A DNA stretch of 48,545 nucleotides from Chloroflexota bacterium. Lineage in GTDB: Bacteria; Chloroflexota; Anaerolineae; JAAEKA01. Made by a program: the position numbers and the translations under genes. This document shows, one piece after another, positions 25,397 to 33,120 of the stretch (position 1 is the first letter of the stretch; every line of letters starts with the position of its first letter). The stretch lies in contig JAYELL010000020.1 of assembly GCA_034717495.1 (NCBI GenBank), positions 1 through 48,545 of the forward strand, given 5' to 3'. The notes below the pieces were generated by a model. That model ran no database searches. It was not told the origin of the DNA and worked only from the letters and a program-made list of their open reading frames with translations.

Positions 25397-26629
25397 ATGA
25401 AATCATCGTTACGTTTTTACTCTGACATCCTGCAGTTGCGCACGGAGCCATTCGAAGAGATCAGGGAGTCTTCAAATGGCTTTGCACGCGCGGTTAAATT
25501 GCTAATCGTTGTGGGCTTGATAGCAGGCCTTGGGTACTGGATCGGTCTGCCGGCAGAACTGGACAAACCGGTTCTTGCAGATTTTCTGGAGAAGACTATG
25601 GTTCAGGTCGACCGGCTCGACCACCAGGTGGTGTCCCCCCTCGCGGACTCATTGGCTCAGGCTACTATGGAAACGCTTGAGGCTCGCTTCGATGAGATGT
25701 TGCCCAATCGGGCACCCGTCTTGCCTGAGCACGTTCATGAGTTGCTTAATCAGGCCGATATCTCTGCTGAGGAACTGGGCGCCCGCCTGGCAGAACTGTC
25801 GGGCGCGCCAGAGGGTGTTACCAGCTTCCTGGCGGAACAGGGTGTCACCGGGGAGAGCCTGAGCAAGGTGATCGGCCAAACTGGGATTAGCTCGGGACGG
25901 CTGGCCCAGATTGCGGCACAACTGGCCACCGAATCACCCGAGACCTCAGGCCTGGTGGCGCAGCGGCCGGCCGGAATGCTGGAGACAATTTCCGCGCTTC
26001 AGCCGGGGTTGTTTGCCTTCCTGGCAAAGGTTGTCGTGACGCCCGAGCGGATTGGCCAGGCGCTTGACGGTGTCGCGATGCCTGCGGTCGATCTGGCAGA
26101 ACGGTCGCAATCGATTGCAGCCATGCCGGGCCAGGTCAATGGCCTTCTGGCCCGTATGGAGCAGACGGCGGAGGCGCTGCAACCTCCCCTGGGCAATCCC
26201 GCCAGCCGAGTTAGCAGGACGATCGGTCGCTGGCTTTCGACGCCCTTTAATCTGATGGCGAGCTGGATGTTTTTTGCGCTTGCCGGCATGCTTACGGCCA
26301 AATCCCTTGGCGGCAAGGGCACCATCTCGCAGCATCTGGCAGCGGTGGCGCTGGCGTCAGCCCCCCTGGTACTATTGATGGTGAGCCTGATTCCTCCCAT
26401 GGACCTGGTTATGCCGGTCTCTGCCGCCATTGCTCTTGAGTACTTTGGCCAACTGCTCGCCCTGGTGGGTTGGGGCTGGGCTCTCTTCGTACTGGTGAAA
26501 TCTCTGGAAGTAACCCATGAGTTCAGCGCGTGGCGCTCCGCTGCGACCATTCTGTTGACCTGGATCGTTCTTTTCGTCTTCGTGCCGCTCCTATCGTTCG
26601 TGGTGATGGGCTATCTTTTCAGCGGCTAG
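25397..26629 (+). CDS. Yip1-like membrane protein with long extracytoplasmic helical insert
   Basis: 410 residues from the ATG at 25397, 4 bp after the previous stop. One transmembrane helix (about residues 32-52) precedes a roughly 225-residue soluble, helical region rich in Leu, Ala and Gln (LPEHVHELLNQADISAEELGARLAELSG...). The C-terminal four-helix Yip1-like cluster follows (GRWLSTPFNLMASWMFFALAGML, GGKGTISQHLAAVALASAPLVLL). The insert has a repeated-helix look (GVTSFLAEQGVTGESLSKVIGQTG...) and could bind a partner outside the membrane. It shares topology with the preceding protein, suggesting duplication and divergence. Confidence 0.78.
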   Translation: MKSSLRFYSDILQLRTEPFEEIRESSNGFARAVKLLIVVGLIAGLGYWIGLPAELDKPVLADFLEKTMVQVDRLDHQVVSPLADSLAQATMETLEARFDEMLPNRAPVLPEHVHELLNQADISAEELGARLAELSGAPEGVTSFLAEQGVTGESLSKVIGQTGISSGRLAQIAAQLATESPETSGLVAQRPAGMLETISALQPGLFAFLAKVVVTPERIGQALDGVAMPAVDLAERSQSIAAMPGQVNGLLARMEQTAEALQPPLGNPASRVSRTIGRWLSTPFNLMASWMFFALAGMLTAKSLGGKGTISQHLAAVALASAPLVLLMVSLIPPMDLVMPVSAAIALEYFGQLLALVGWGWALFVLVKSLEVTHEFSAWRSAATILLTWIVLFVFVPLLSFVVMGYLFSG

Positions 26630-26649
26630 TTTTTTTGGATAACTAACGT

Positions 26650-28020
26650 ATGGACTGGATCAAAAGAAACATTATCCCGATCGCCGTCCTAATTGGCATC
26701 AGCCTTGTTGGTCTGCTGGTTTACTGGATATACAGTTCTTTCCCTCCAAAGTCATTTACAATGGCTACCGGGCGGGAAGGGGGGGGATACCACCAGACGG
26801 CCGAGGCGTATCGCAAAATTGCAGTGGAAAGGGGGTTTGACCTGCAAATCGTGCCAACGGCCGGCTCCCTTGAAGCTTTAGATATGCTGGAGCGGGGTGA
26901 GGTGGATGCCGCCTTTATTCAGGGTGGTACGGCGCTAGATGCCGACCCGGACGAGTTAAAATCCCTGGCGAGCATCTATTTCGAACCAGTTTGGGTGTTC
27001 TACCGAACTGATATCAAGTCGGCCAAGCCACTTACCGGTCTTGATCAACTGGATGGTCTTAAGATCGCGATCGGTGAAGCGGGCAGTGGCACCCAAGTAT
27101 TGGCTCGCACCCTCTTGCAGGACAATGGCATTACAGCTGAAAACGCGACCCTCGTTGAAGTTCCCTTGCACGATGCAGTTGATTTGCTCACTGCCGGAGA
27201 TGTCGACGTTGTCTTTGCCGTAATCTCGCCCGAATCGGCCACTGTGCAGACCTTGTTGAGGAATCGGGATGTCGACTTGATGAACATGGCACGGGTAGAC
27301 GCCTACCATGCCATGTATCCTTACCTGGCTCGCATCGTCTTACCTCGGGGAGCGATTGATCTGGAAGATAACCTGCCGACCGAAGACAAAAATATGATCG
27401 CCACTGCAGCCAATATCGTCGTTCGGGAGGAATTCCATCCTGACCTCATGCGCTTGTTGACACTGGCCATGGTATTCACCCATCGGGAGGGTGGTTTGTT
27501 CGAAGAGCGCCTCGAATTTCCCAATTTCGCATACGTGGATTTGCCGATCCATCCCGAAGAGCTGGCGTACGGGGAGCGGTTGCGTTCTGGCGAAACGACC
27601 CTGGACAAGACGCTGCCCTTCTGGGCGGCCGCGCTCATCGACCGCTATTATCTCTTCCTGCTTCCTATCCTTTTCATTGCGCTGCCCTTGCTCGGACGGA
27701 GTTCGCTGCTGGTTGAATTTTACATGCGAAATCAGATCAACCGCTGGTACAAGAAGATCCGGGCCATTGAATTGCAGGCCGATAGCATGTCACTCGACGA
27801 GCTTGACGCGACAATCGCCGAATTGAACGAGATGGAATCGAGGGTCCCTGAAGAGGTCAACGTCTCGTTGGGCCACATGCGAAACGTCTATTTCTTACGG
27901 TCTCACATTGAGAAGGTGATCGAGTATTTAGAAGCCGATCGGGCAGCTCTGGTAGCGGAACAATCGGCCCAGGAAGAACAGGAACCGACCGATTTTGCCA
28001 CGACAACGGAAGCAGATTAG
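26650..28020 (+). CDS. TAXI-family binding protein with N- and C-terminal membrane anchors
   Basis: 456 residues. An N-terminal membrane anchor (IIPIAVLIGISLVGLLVYWIY) precedes a TAXI (TRAP-associated extracytoplasmic immunogenic) ligand-binding domain, about 35-310: FTMATGREGGGYHQTAEAYRKIA, GEVDAAFIQGG, GLDQLDGLKIAIGEAGSGTQVLA, VDVVFAVISPES. Unusually, a second transmembrane helix follows (YYLFLLPILFIALPLLG, about 335) with a cytoplasmic-looking helical tail (IRAIELQADSMSLDELDATIAELNEME...RSHIEKVIEYLEADRAALVA) that may form a coiled coil. No DctQ/DctM TRAP membrane components are nearby; the neighbours are two Yip1-like proteins. It could be a ligand sensor instead of a TRAP transporter subunit. 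Confidence 0.88.
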   Translation: MDWIKRNIIPIAVLIGISLVGLLVYWIYSSFPPKSFTMATGREGGGYHQTAEAYRKIAVERGFDLQIVPTAGSLEALDMLERGEVDAAFIQGGTALDADPDELKSLASIYFEPVWVFYRTDIKSAKPLTGLDQLDGLKIAIGEAGSGTQVLARTLLQDNGITAENATLVEVPLHDAVDLLTAGDVDVVFAVISPESATVQTLLRNRDVDLMNMARVDAYHAMYPYLARIVLPRGAIDLEDNLPTEDKNMIATAANIVVREEFHPDLMRLLTLAMVFTHREGGLFEERLEFPNFAYVDLPIHPEELAYGERLRSGETTLDKTLPFWAAALIDRYYLFLLPILFIALPLLGRSSLLVEFYMRNQINRWYKKIRAIELQADSMSLDELDATIAELNEMESRVPEEVNVSLGHMRNVYFLRSHIEKVIEYLEADRAALVAEQSAQEEQEPTDFATTTEAD

Positions 28021-28077
28021 ACAGATTACCAACCAGGGGTCGCCGCTGCTTCGCAAGCACCGTGAGCCAAACCATTT

Positions 28078-29214
28078 TCATGGTTTGGCATCATAATCCA
28101 TTGGCTTCGGGTAGTGTCCCCGCACCTCTTGAGGATCAAACAGGTACCGCCGCTCGTAGACCATCAGCAGCAATATCGTGCCGAACTGGAGCAGTGCCTT
28201 GAAGATGGCACTGAACTGGTCCAGGTAGAAGGACATCAGGATCACACCGGTCAGGGAAAGAAGCAGGGCGAGTTTGGCCGCGTGCACACCGCGCAGTTCC
28301 TGCCCGCGCAGGATCAAGATCACTCCTGCCAGTGAGATGAGACCCACCAGGGTTTCGAGCAAGACCCTGGCGATTAACCAAAAACCACTCTGCACATCCA
28401 CCCGTGAGAAGACAGCGGTCTGCCAGATCTGTGCCAGCTCATCATGGACGAGAATCCCGATCACCAGGCTAAGGGCGGTGAGCATCGAACCCGCGATCAG
28501 GACCAACAGTGCCATCAGGATTAGCATCCGCATGGGAGCACGGCCGATGCGCAGGGCCAGGTTATCCACAGACGCCTCGAACCTGTGCCAGAGCGAGGGG
28601 CGGGCCGGCAACAGTGGGATTTCGGTCTGGCTCAAGTAGCTGTTCAGCGCTTTGGCCAGTCCTGCCACGTGGGGCAATTCGGCCGTCTGCGCGTCCTTGA
28701 GCCGCAGCAGTAGCAGCTCCAATTCCCTTTCGTCCAGATTGTTGTCGATCAGTTCTGCCAATCCTTCCAGGGCCCGGTACATCTCCGCCCGGGGATTCGG
28801 GTCTCCTTTCCGGCGCACGAAGAGGAACAAGAGGACCATCAGCAAGAACACCGCATAGATCAGTGGGGCAGCTGGGGGATAGAAGTAGTCGTTTGTCCGG
28901 GTGATGAACTTGCCTACCTCGTCGATAAACAGGCCGACACCCAGGCCGCTCAACAGGGCACCAAGACGAAGCGCCCATCCATTGGCGAGAATCAGTGGCA
29001 GAAGCACGCCAACCAGCAGCAGCAATCCTCCCCAGAGGGCGTGGGCAACATGAAGAACGTCGTTGCCCAACTGGGGAAAGCCGGTCAATTCCAGGAACAG
29101 CCGGGTAACCATCACCGAACCGGCAAAGGCTGCCAGGGAGATAAGCAGATAGGTCTCAGCATGGGCTCGCCTGACCGGCGAGCGAATGGCGCCATCTTGT
29201 GTCGAGAATATCAA
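28078..29214 (-). CDS. Multi-pass membrane protein, function unknown
   Basis: 378 residues with about eight hydrophobic segments: four in the N-terminal 135 residues (YLLISLAAFAGSVMVTRLFLEL ... PLIYAVFLLMVLLFLFV), a soluble loop rich in Leu and charged residues (about 140-215; LEGLAELIDNNLDERELELLLLRLKDAQ), then four more. TTG at 29214 is chosen because GGAGG sits 9 nt upstream and no earlier start is open. The motif GLGVGLFIDEVGKFITRTNDYFYPPAA in the first half is distinctive, with acidic residues inside the membrane region. It converges with the TAXI operon (57 bp between stop codons). Family not recognised. Confidence 0.78.
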   Translation of the reverse strand: MIFSTQDGAIRSPVRRAHAETYLLISLAAFAGSVMVTRLFLELTGFPQLGNDVLHVAHALWGGLLLLVGVLLPLILANGWALRLGALLSGLGVGLFIDEVGKFITRTNDYFYPPAAPLIYAVFLLMVLLFLFVRRKGDPNPRAEMYRALEGLAELIDNNLDERELELLLLRLKDAQTAELPHVAGLAKALNSYLSQTEIPLLPARPSLWHRFEASVDNLALRIGRAPMRMLILMALLVLIAGSMLTALSLVIGILVHDELAQIWQTAVFSRVDVQSGFWLIARVLLETLVGLISLAGVILILRGQELRGVHAAKLALLLSLTGVILMSFYLDQFSAIFKALLQFGTILLLMVYERRYLFDPQEVRGHYPKPMDYDAKP

Positions 29215-29596
29215 TTGACTTTACCTCCGTTTGGAACGGAAACCCTGACCACTTGTCGCCGGCATGAATGGGATAAGGGCAGGGGTAAGTGATCCCTATG
29301 GTGCCCGCAATCCCTCGCATTCCGCTGCAACACCGATGACCGTGGACGATCGCCCGACGGTCAACCCGTGCCGACAAGGCTCCTGGACGAAGATTTCGTT
29401 GCCTGTTGAGGGAAATTGTGGCAGATCACAAACAAAAACAAAATTAACGCATATTGACCCTTGAAAACTGCGATAGATTATTGTATTATGTGAATAGTCC
29501 CACTACCCGTTGGACCTGGGATATCCCGGAGGGTCTGGGTGGACCTTTTCTGCCGGCTTCACCCCCCTCTGCCCTGGATAGTGCCAGGTCCTTATC
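29215..29596. other. Divergent promoter region upstream of the octaheme gene
   Basis: No gene is supported. 29461-29489 is a good plus-strand promoter. The 150 nt between it and the octaheme GTG form a long leader, in which an ATG at 29597 opens an in-frame extension but lacks a ribosome-binding site. Confidence 0.45.
29461..29489 (+). promoter_or_regulatory. Promoter of the octaheme lipoprotein gene
   Basis: TTGAAA (29461-29466), 17-bp spacer, TATTAT (29484-29489). The predicted leader is about 145 nt before GTG at 29642. Confidence 0.6.
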
Positions 29597-29641
29597 ATGG
29601 TTGTTTTTGCCCTGTTCAGTTCCAAGAAGGAGGAAGCTATC

Positions 29642-30916
29642 GTGTCCAGAAAACTACTGTTGGTGGCAGTTTTAATCCTTGTGATGGTGATTTCCGCCTG
29701 TCAGGCGCCTGTGGCTGCGCCTGGCGTCCAAGGACCAGCGGGTCCACAGGGTCCGGCCGGGCCAGCCGGAGCCGACGGCGCTGCCGGTGAACCTGGTCCT
29801 GCCGGACCGGCTGGCCCAGCAGGTGCTGCGGCTGAAGGGGAAGCCACAGCAGCTGTCTTTGGCTCCGAATACGTGGGCGCCGAGACTTGTGCCACCTGTC
29901 ACACTGAAGTGGCTGAAGTATTCAATATGTCCGGCCACCCTTTTAAGCTGAATCCGGTTGTCGACGGGCAGCCTCCTGAGTATCCGTTCACCGAGTTGTC
30001 GGAGTTACCTGAGGGATACACATGGGATGATATCAGCTATGTCATAGGCGGGTACAACTGGAAGGCTCGCTTCATGAACCAGGATGGCTTTATCATCACC
30101 GATGCACCGGGTGAAACGGGTAATGCAGACTACCTCAACCAGTACAATTATGCAAACCCGGTTGTCGGCAACGAGGCTGGTTGGGTCACCTATCACTCAG
30201 GTGAGGAAAACAAGCCCTATGACTGCGGCACCTGCCATACGACAGGATACCGTCCCGAAGGGAACCAGGACGACCTGCCAGGTATTGTCGGTACCTGGTC
30301 CGAGCCTGGCATTCACTGCGAGGAGTGCCACGGTCCTGGCAGCCTGCATGCCGACAATCCCTATGGGGTCGCCATGCAAGTCGACCGCGATTCAGAGCAA
30401 TGTGGAAGTTGCCATTTCCGCGGTGTGCCTGAAACGATTGACGCATCGGGTGGTTTCATCAAACACCATGAGCAGTACGAGGAGTTGTTTCAGAGCAAGC
30501 ACGTTACCATCGACTGTGTGGTTTGCCATGATCCCCATACCGGCGTGATCCAGTTGCGCAAGGCTGGCGAACAGACTACTCGCACTACCTGCGAGAACTG
30601 TCACTTCGATAACGTCGAGGATCAGAACTCCGAGGTACACAAGGCAGTTGAGGTTCAGTGTATCGACTGCCACATGCCGCGTGTAACCAAAAGCGCGGTT
30701 GGCAATGCCGAAATGTTCACCGGTGATCTCCGCACCCATCTGATGGCCATCGATCCCAACCAGATTGGGCAGTTCAACGAGGATGGCACCGTTGCGCTGT
30801 CGCAGCTGGGCCTGAATTTCGCCTGCCGGCACTGTCACGTGGAGGGTGGATCTGCAACCCCCAAGACGGATGCCGAGTTAAGCGAAAGGGCTGCCGACTA
30901 TCACGTTATCCAGTAA
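29642..30916 (+). CDS. Octaheme c-type cytochrome lipoprotein with collagen-like spacer
   Basis: 424 residues from GTG at 29642 (GGAGG 11 nt upstream). A lipoprotein signal peptide (RKLLLVAVLILVMVISAC, lipidated Cys20) is followed by a collagen-like Gly-Pro-Ala stretch (about 28-62; GPAGPQGPAGPAGADGAAG...). Eight CxxCH haem-attachment motifs follow: CATCH, CGTCH, CEECH, CGSCH, CVVCH, CENCH, CIDCH and CRHCH. Spacing resembles multihaem proteins of the octahaem/cytochrome c554 type, suggesting electron transfer at the outer face of the membrane; the redox partner is not in the window. The Gly-x-y spacer probably forms a rigid triple-helical stalk. A strong terminator follows, so the gene is monocistronic. 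Confidence 0.95.
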   Translation: MSRKLLLVAVLILVMVISACQAPVAAPGVQGPAGPQGPAGPAGADGAAGEPGPAGPAGPAGAAAEGEATAAVFGSEYVGAETCATCHTEVAEVFNMSGHPFKLNPVVDGQPPEYPFTELSELPEGYTWDDISYVIGGYNWKARFMNQDGFIITDAPGETGNADYLNQYNYANPVVGNEAGWVTYHSGEENKPYDCGTCHTTGYRPEGNQDDLPGIVGTWSEPGIHCEECHGPGSLHADNPYGVAMQVDRDSEQCGSCHFRGVPETIDASGGFIKHHEQYEELFQSKHVTIDCVVCHDPHTGVIQLRKAGEQTTRTTCENCHFDNVEDQNSEVHKAVEVQCIDCHMPRVTKSAVGNAEMFTGDLRTHLMAIDPNQIGQFNEDGTVALSQLGLNFACRHCHVEGGSATPKTDAELSERAADYHVIQ

Positions 30917-30942
30917 TGCCAAGGGGAACTGAAGGAGGTCAA

Positions 30943-30976
30943 AAAGGCAGGTAGGACCCATGTCCTACCTGCCTTT
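30943..30976 (+). terminator. Intrinsic terminator after the octaheme gene
   Basis: A perfect 15-bp stem AAAGGCAGGTAGGAC/GTCCTACCTGCCTTT with a 4-nt loop (CCAT), followed by CATTTTGGTT. It starts 27 bp after the stop codon. The symmetry means it may also act on the convergent transcript. Confidence 0.85.
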
Positions 30977-31081
30977 CATTTTGGTTGGATAGCACCTTCG
31001 TTGGTGCGCTGGCGGCATCTGGTCAGAAAACGATCGGAGTCGGCCTTGAGCGACCCGCGGATTGGATGACGCTCTCCCGGT

Positions 31082-32194
31082 TCATTGGCTCGTGATCATC
31101 TCACCAGTCAAAACTTCCGGTTCCAGTCCTGGCGTCGTTGCGATGGTCAGGGTGCCGTCCGCGGCAATACCAGGGGCGTAGTTTCCGATCCACACGGAAT
31201 AGATGCCGGGGATCGGATCCAGATTCACAGCCGGATTGAGGTTGTCGGCGCCCTCATGATCATCGCTGCACTCGAATGACCCGTCTGGTGACATGACAAC
31301 CAGTGTGGAGTCCTGTTCACTTTCGAAGAAAAGTATCAGGTCCTCGCTGGTGCCGGTCCAGTTGAAGCGGAATGAGGGTGCCGCGTCGACATAGCCGGTG
31401 CAAAGCTCGTTGTTCAGGTCGATATCAAAGGCAGGAAGTTCGCCGCCGCCTGCCATTTCCTGCCGGAAGGGGGTGAGCTCGGCATCGATGATGGCAATGG
31501 CAGATCTGGACTGGGGAGCTGTTTCCGCCTCCAGGACCCTCGAGGGCAGCGGAACACCGAAGGCCGCTCTATTGCTCTGCTGTGGAAGCAAGCGGGCAAC
31601 ATCCAGGTTGGCGGGCGACAGTTCCTGGGTGGAGAAGACCAGGAAGCCTGGCTCCACGGCGTTCTCCTCGTATCCGCCCATGAAGATTGCGTACTTGCCC
31701 TCGATAGGATCTTGAAGTTCGATGTAGGGGTCCAGCACGAGCGAATTCAGGTCGTCACTGCACAACAGATCACCGTTGGGGGTCACAACGACCATGGTGG
31801 GGTCGCCTGCACTGAGGAAGAAGATGCGCAGTGATTCGACATAATCGTCGCGGGTCCAATCCAGGACCACGTCAGGTCGAACTGGAATGATACCGGCACA
31901 GTCCTCGCTCAACTGACTGGCATCGATTCTGGGGCCCTGGCTGACTCCGCTCAACATACTGACCAAGGTGGGATCGAGCCAGACCTTATTCTCACCTCCC
32001 AGGGTGACGGTGCCCAGGACCGGGTCGGCCTGAGGATTGAATTCTGCCGGCTGATTGGAAGGGATGGACCCTTCGGGCTGTGTGGAAAATGAGTCGTTGG
32101 GCGATTCCGGTACCAGGACAGGCTGTGTGGCACAGGCACTCAACAGGAGGGTGGCTGCGATGAGCAGGAGCAGTGGTGAAAGTCGGCGATGCAT
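31082..32194 (-). CDS. Lipoprotein with two pre-peptidase-like (PPC) domains
   Basis: 370 residues; lipoprotein signal with lipobox LLLSAC (Cys near residue 20) followed by a Ser/Pro/Gln-rich linker. Two similar beta-sandwich units are visible, each with a Cys pair and a VxxPxGxxxCSDD core: FFLSAGDPTMVVVTPNGDLLCSDDLN ... GKYAIFMGGY and FFESEQDSTLVVMSPDGSFECSDDHE ... GIYSVWIGNY. This core (F-x-S ... D-x-x-L-x-V-x-x-P-D-G ... D-D ... G-x-Y-x-V-x-V-G) is that of bacterial pre-peptidase C-terminal domains, which bind ligands or calcium. No catalytic domain is present, so a cell-surface binding role is inferred. A promoter lies at 32311-32339. Confidence 0.83.
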   Translation of the reverse strand: MHRRLSPLLLLIAATLLLSACATQPVLVPESPNDSFSTQPEGSIPSNQPAEFNPQADPVLGTVTLGGENKVWLDPTLVSMLSGVSQGPRIDASQLSEDCAGIIPVRPDVVLDWTRDDYVESLRIFFLSAGDPTMVVVTPNGDLLCSDDLNSLVLDPYIELQDPIEGKYAIFMGGYEENAVEPGFLVFSTQELSPANLDVARLLPQQSNRAAFGVPLPSRVLEAETAPQSRSAIAIIDAELTPFRQEMAGGGELPAFDIDLNNELCTGYVDAAPSFRFNWTGTSEDLILFFESEQDSTLVVMSPDGSFECSDDHEGADNLNPAVNLDPIPGIYSVWIGNYAPGIAADGTLTIATTPGLEPEVLTGEMITSQ

Positions 32195-32281
32195 GGTGCG
32201 ATGTCCTCCTTATGATCGGCTCCTATGCGGTGTTCAGCCCAATCGGGATGGCACTGCACGAGCCGTTTTTGATCCTCCCGT

Positions 32282-32300
32282 CCATGGCTAGCAGCCATGG
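32282..32300 (-). promoter_or_regulatory. Leader hairpin of the PPC lipoprotein mRNA
   Basis: CCATGGCT/AGCCATGG with loop AGC, an 8-bp perfect stem placed just after the promoter and about 90 nt before the ATG at 32194. It could stabilise the 5' end or act as an operator. Confidence 0.4.
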
Positions 32301-32310
32301 TTCAATTTAC

Positions 32311-32339
32311 ATAATCCGAATCAGTATAACTGTCTGCAA
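32311..32339 (-). promoter_or_regulatory. Promoter of the PPC lipoprotein gene
   Basis: Minus strand TTGCAG (32334-32339), 17-bp spacer, GATTAT (32311-32316). The match to consensus is moderate. Confidence 0.5.
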
Positions 32340-32708
32340 CTATCCGCCCCATTATAGGCGATCTTTGCGATTTTTTCAAGTCAGGTGAATTCGCTTCAGT
32401 AATTCCAACTGTGCTGCGGAGTCCAGGCTCTGCGTAGCCATTTTCCAAAGAAACTTCCGTTATGTCCTGTTTCTTGTAATACGAATGATCCTGAAACATG
32501 AAGGATAACGGAGGAGCCGCTAAGGAGTCGCGGTTATGTCATACTGAGGGTTGCCGAAGCATCTCAAGGTTCCTTGCAGTATGAATGATCCTGAAGATCA
32601 CGGCACATTCCATATGCAGGGGAGTCGAGGCTGTACGAAGTCCCCATTTTTCTGGGTTAGCCGGGTTGATCTTGCGCAAACCCAGCTGATAAGCCGCCTG
32701 GACCCTAA

Positions 32709-32832
32709 CCTGGACAAGCCAGAGGAACGCTGATAACGCAGACCTGAATGAACCGCAGATGACGCTGATGAACGCAGATAATCGCAGATCAATCGAAAAA
32801 AGATCAGCGACCTCTGCGCCGAAGGTTTGCGG
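32709..32832. repeat. Family 1 interspersed repeat, copy C (rearranged, uninterrupted)
   Basis: It starts CCTGGACAAGCCAGAGGAAC as in copy A, then runs in inverted order through GAACGCAGATAATCGCAG to GATCAATCGAAAAAAGATC and GCGCCGAAGGTTTGCG. The reverse complement matches copy A both before the insert (GCGCAGAGGTCGC) and after it (TCAGCGT, TCATCTGCGGTT). Confidence 0.7.
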
Positions 32833-32902
32833 TACATTCTTGTTAGGTTTGTGGCTGATTTTCTTGCCCAGTGTGCAAGAATCTGACTCGTAAGGCACTA
32901 CA

Positions 32903-33094
32903 CATCGTCCGAGACTGCGCTCGGAAGATGAGGCCCCTTCGGGGCAGTTTAGCCAGCACAGCGCTTCAATGAGCGCATTATCGACAAAAAGTTGTCGATG
33001 TTGATGCCGTAAGCGCCTAAAGGGGGCTGCTTGAGTCCACGAAGGCGGGGCAGCACTGTCTTGCCTTCGCAAGAAGAGTGCCACTCCGCCTTCG
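32903..33094. other. Run of five hairpins, candidate structured RNA or repeat cluster
   Basis: Five stem-loops follow each other without a coding frame of note. 32903-32930: CATC-CCGAG paired with CTCGG-GATG. 32933-32945: GCCCC/GGGGC. 32961-32976: GCGCT/AGCGC. 32980-32999: ATCGACAA/TTGTCGAT. 33040-33094: an 18-bp imperfect stem with an inner CTTGC/GCAAG hairpin. GGCACT (32894) could also pair at long range with AGTGCC (33077). It sits just beyond the stop of the minus-strand lipoprotein gene (33121), so the last hairpin may be its transcript end. Confidence 0.45.
33040..33094 (-). terminator. Large nested hairpin past the lipoprotein gene end
   Basis: CGAAGGCGGGGCAGCACT (33040-33057) pairs with AGTGCCACTCCGCCTTCG (33077-33094) at 15 of 18 positions, enclosing CTTGC...GCAAG. 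It begins 26 bp downstream of the stop at 33121 on the minus strand. No T-run is evident, so it may be a 3'-end stabiliser. Confidence 0.4.
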
Positions 33095-33120
33095 GGATTA
33101 ACGTTTATTTCAGCTCGTGC

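Larger units (their letters stand above)
32195..33120. other. Long intergenic region: promoter, repeats and structured elements
   Basis: No gene is supported in about 925 bases; an open minus-strand frame at 32539-33084 runs through the repeat copies and has no protein-like features. It holds a promoter (32311-32339), a leader hairpin (32282-32300), a CATACTGAGGGTTGCCGAAGC-type repeat near 32540, repeat family 1 copy C (32709-32832) and a cluster of five hairpins (32903-33094). Confidence 0.55.

Noticed and set aside
32539-33084. Open minus-strand frame in the long intergenic region
   Set aside because: It crosses repeat family 1 and the hairpin cluster. Its composition changes along its length and it has no ribosome-binding site or motif.
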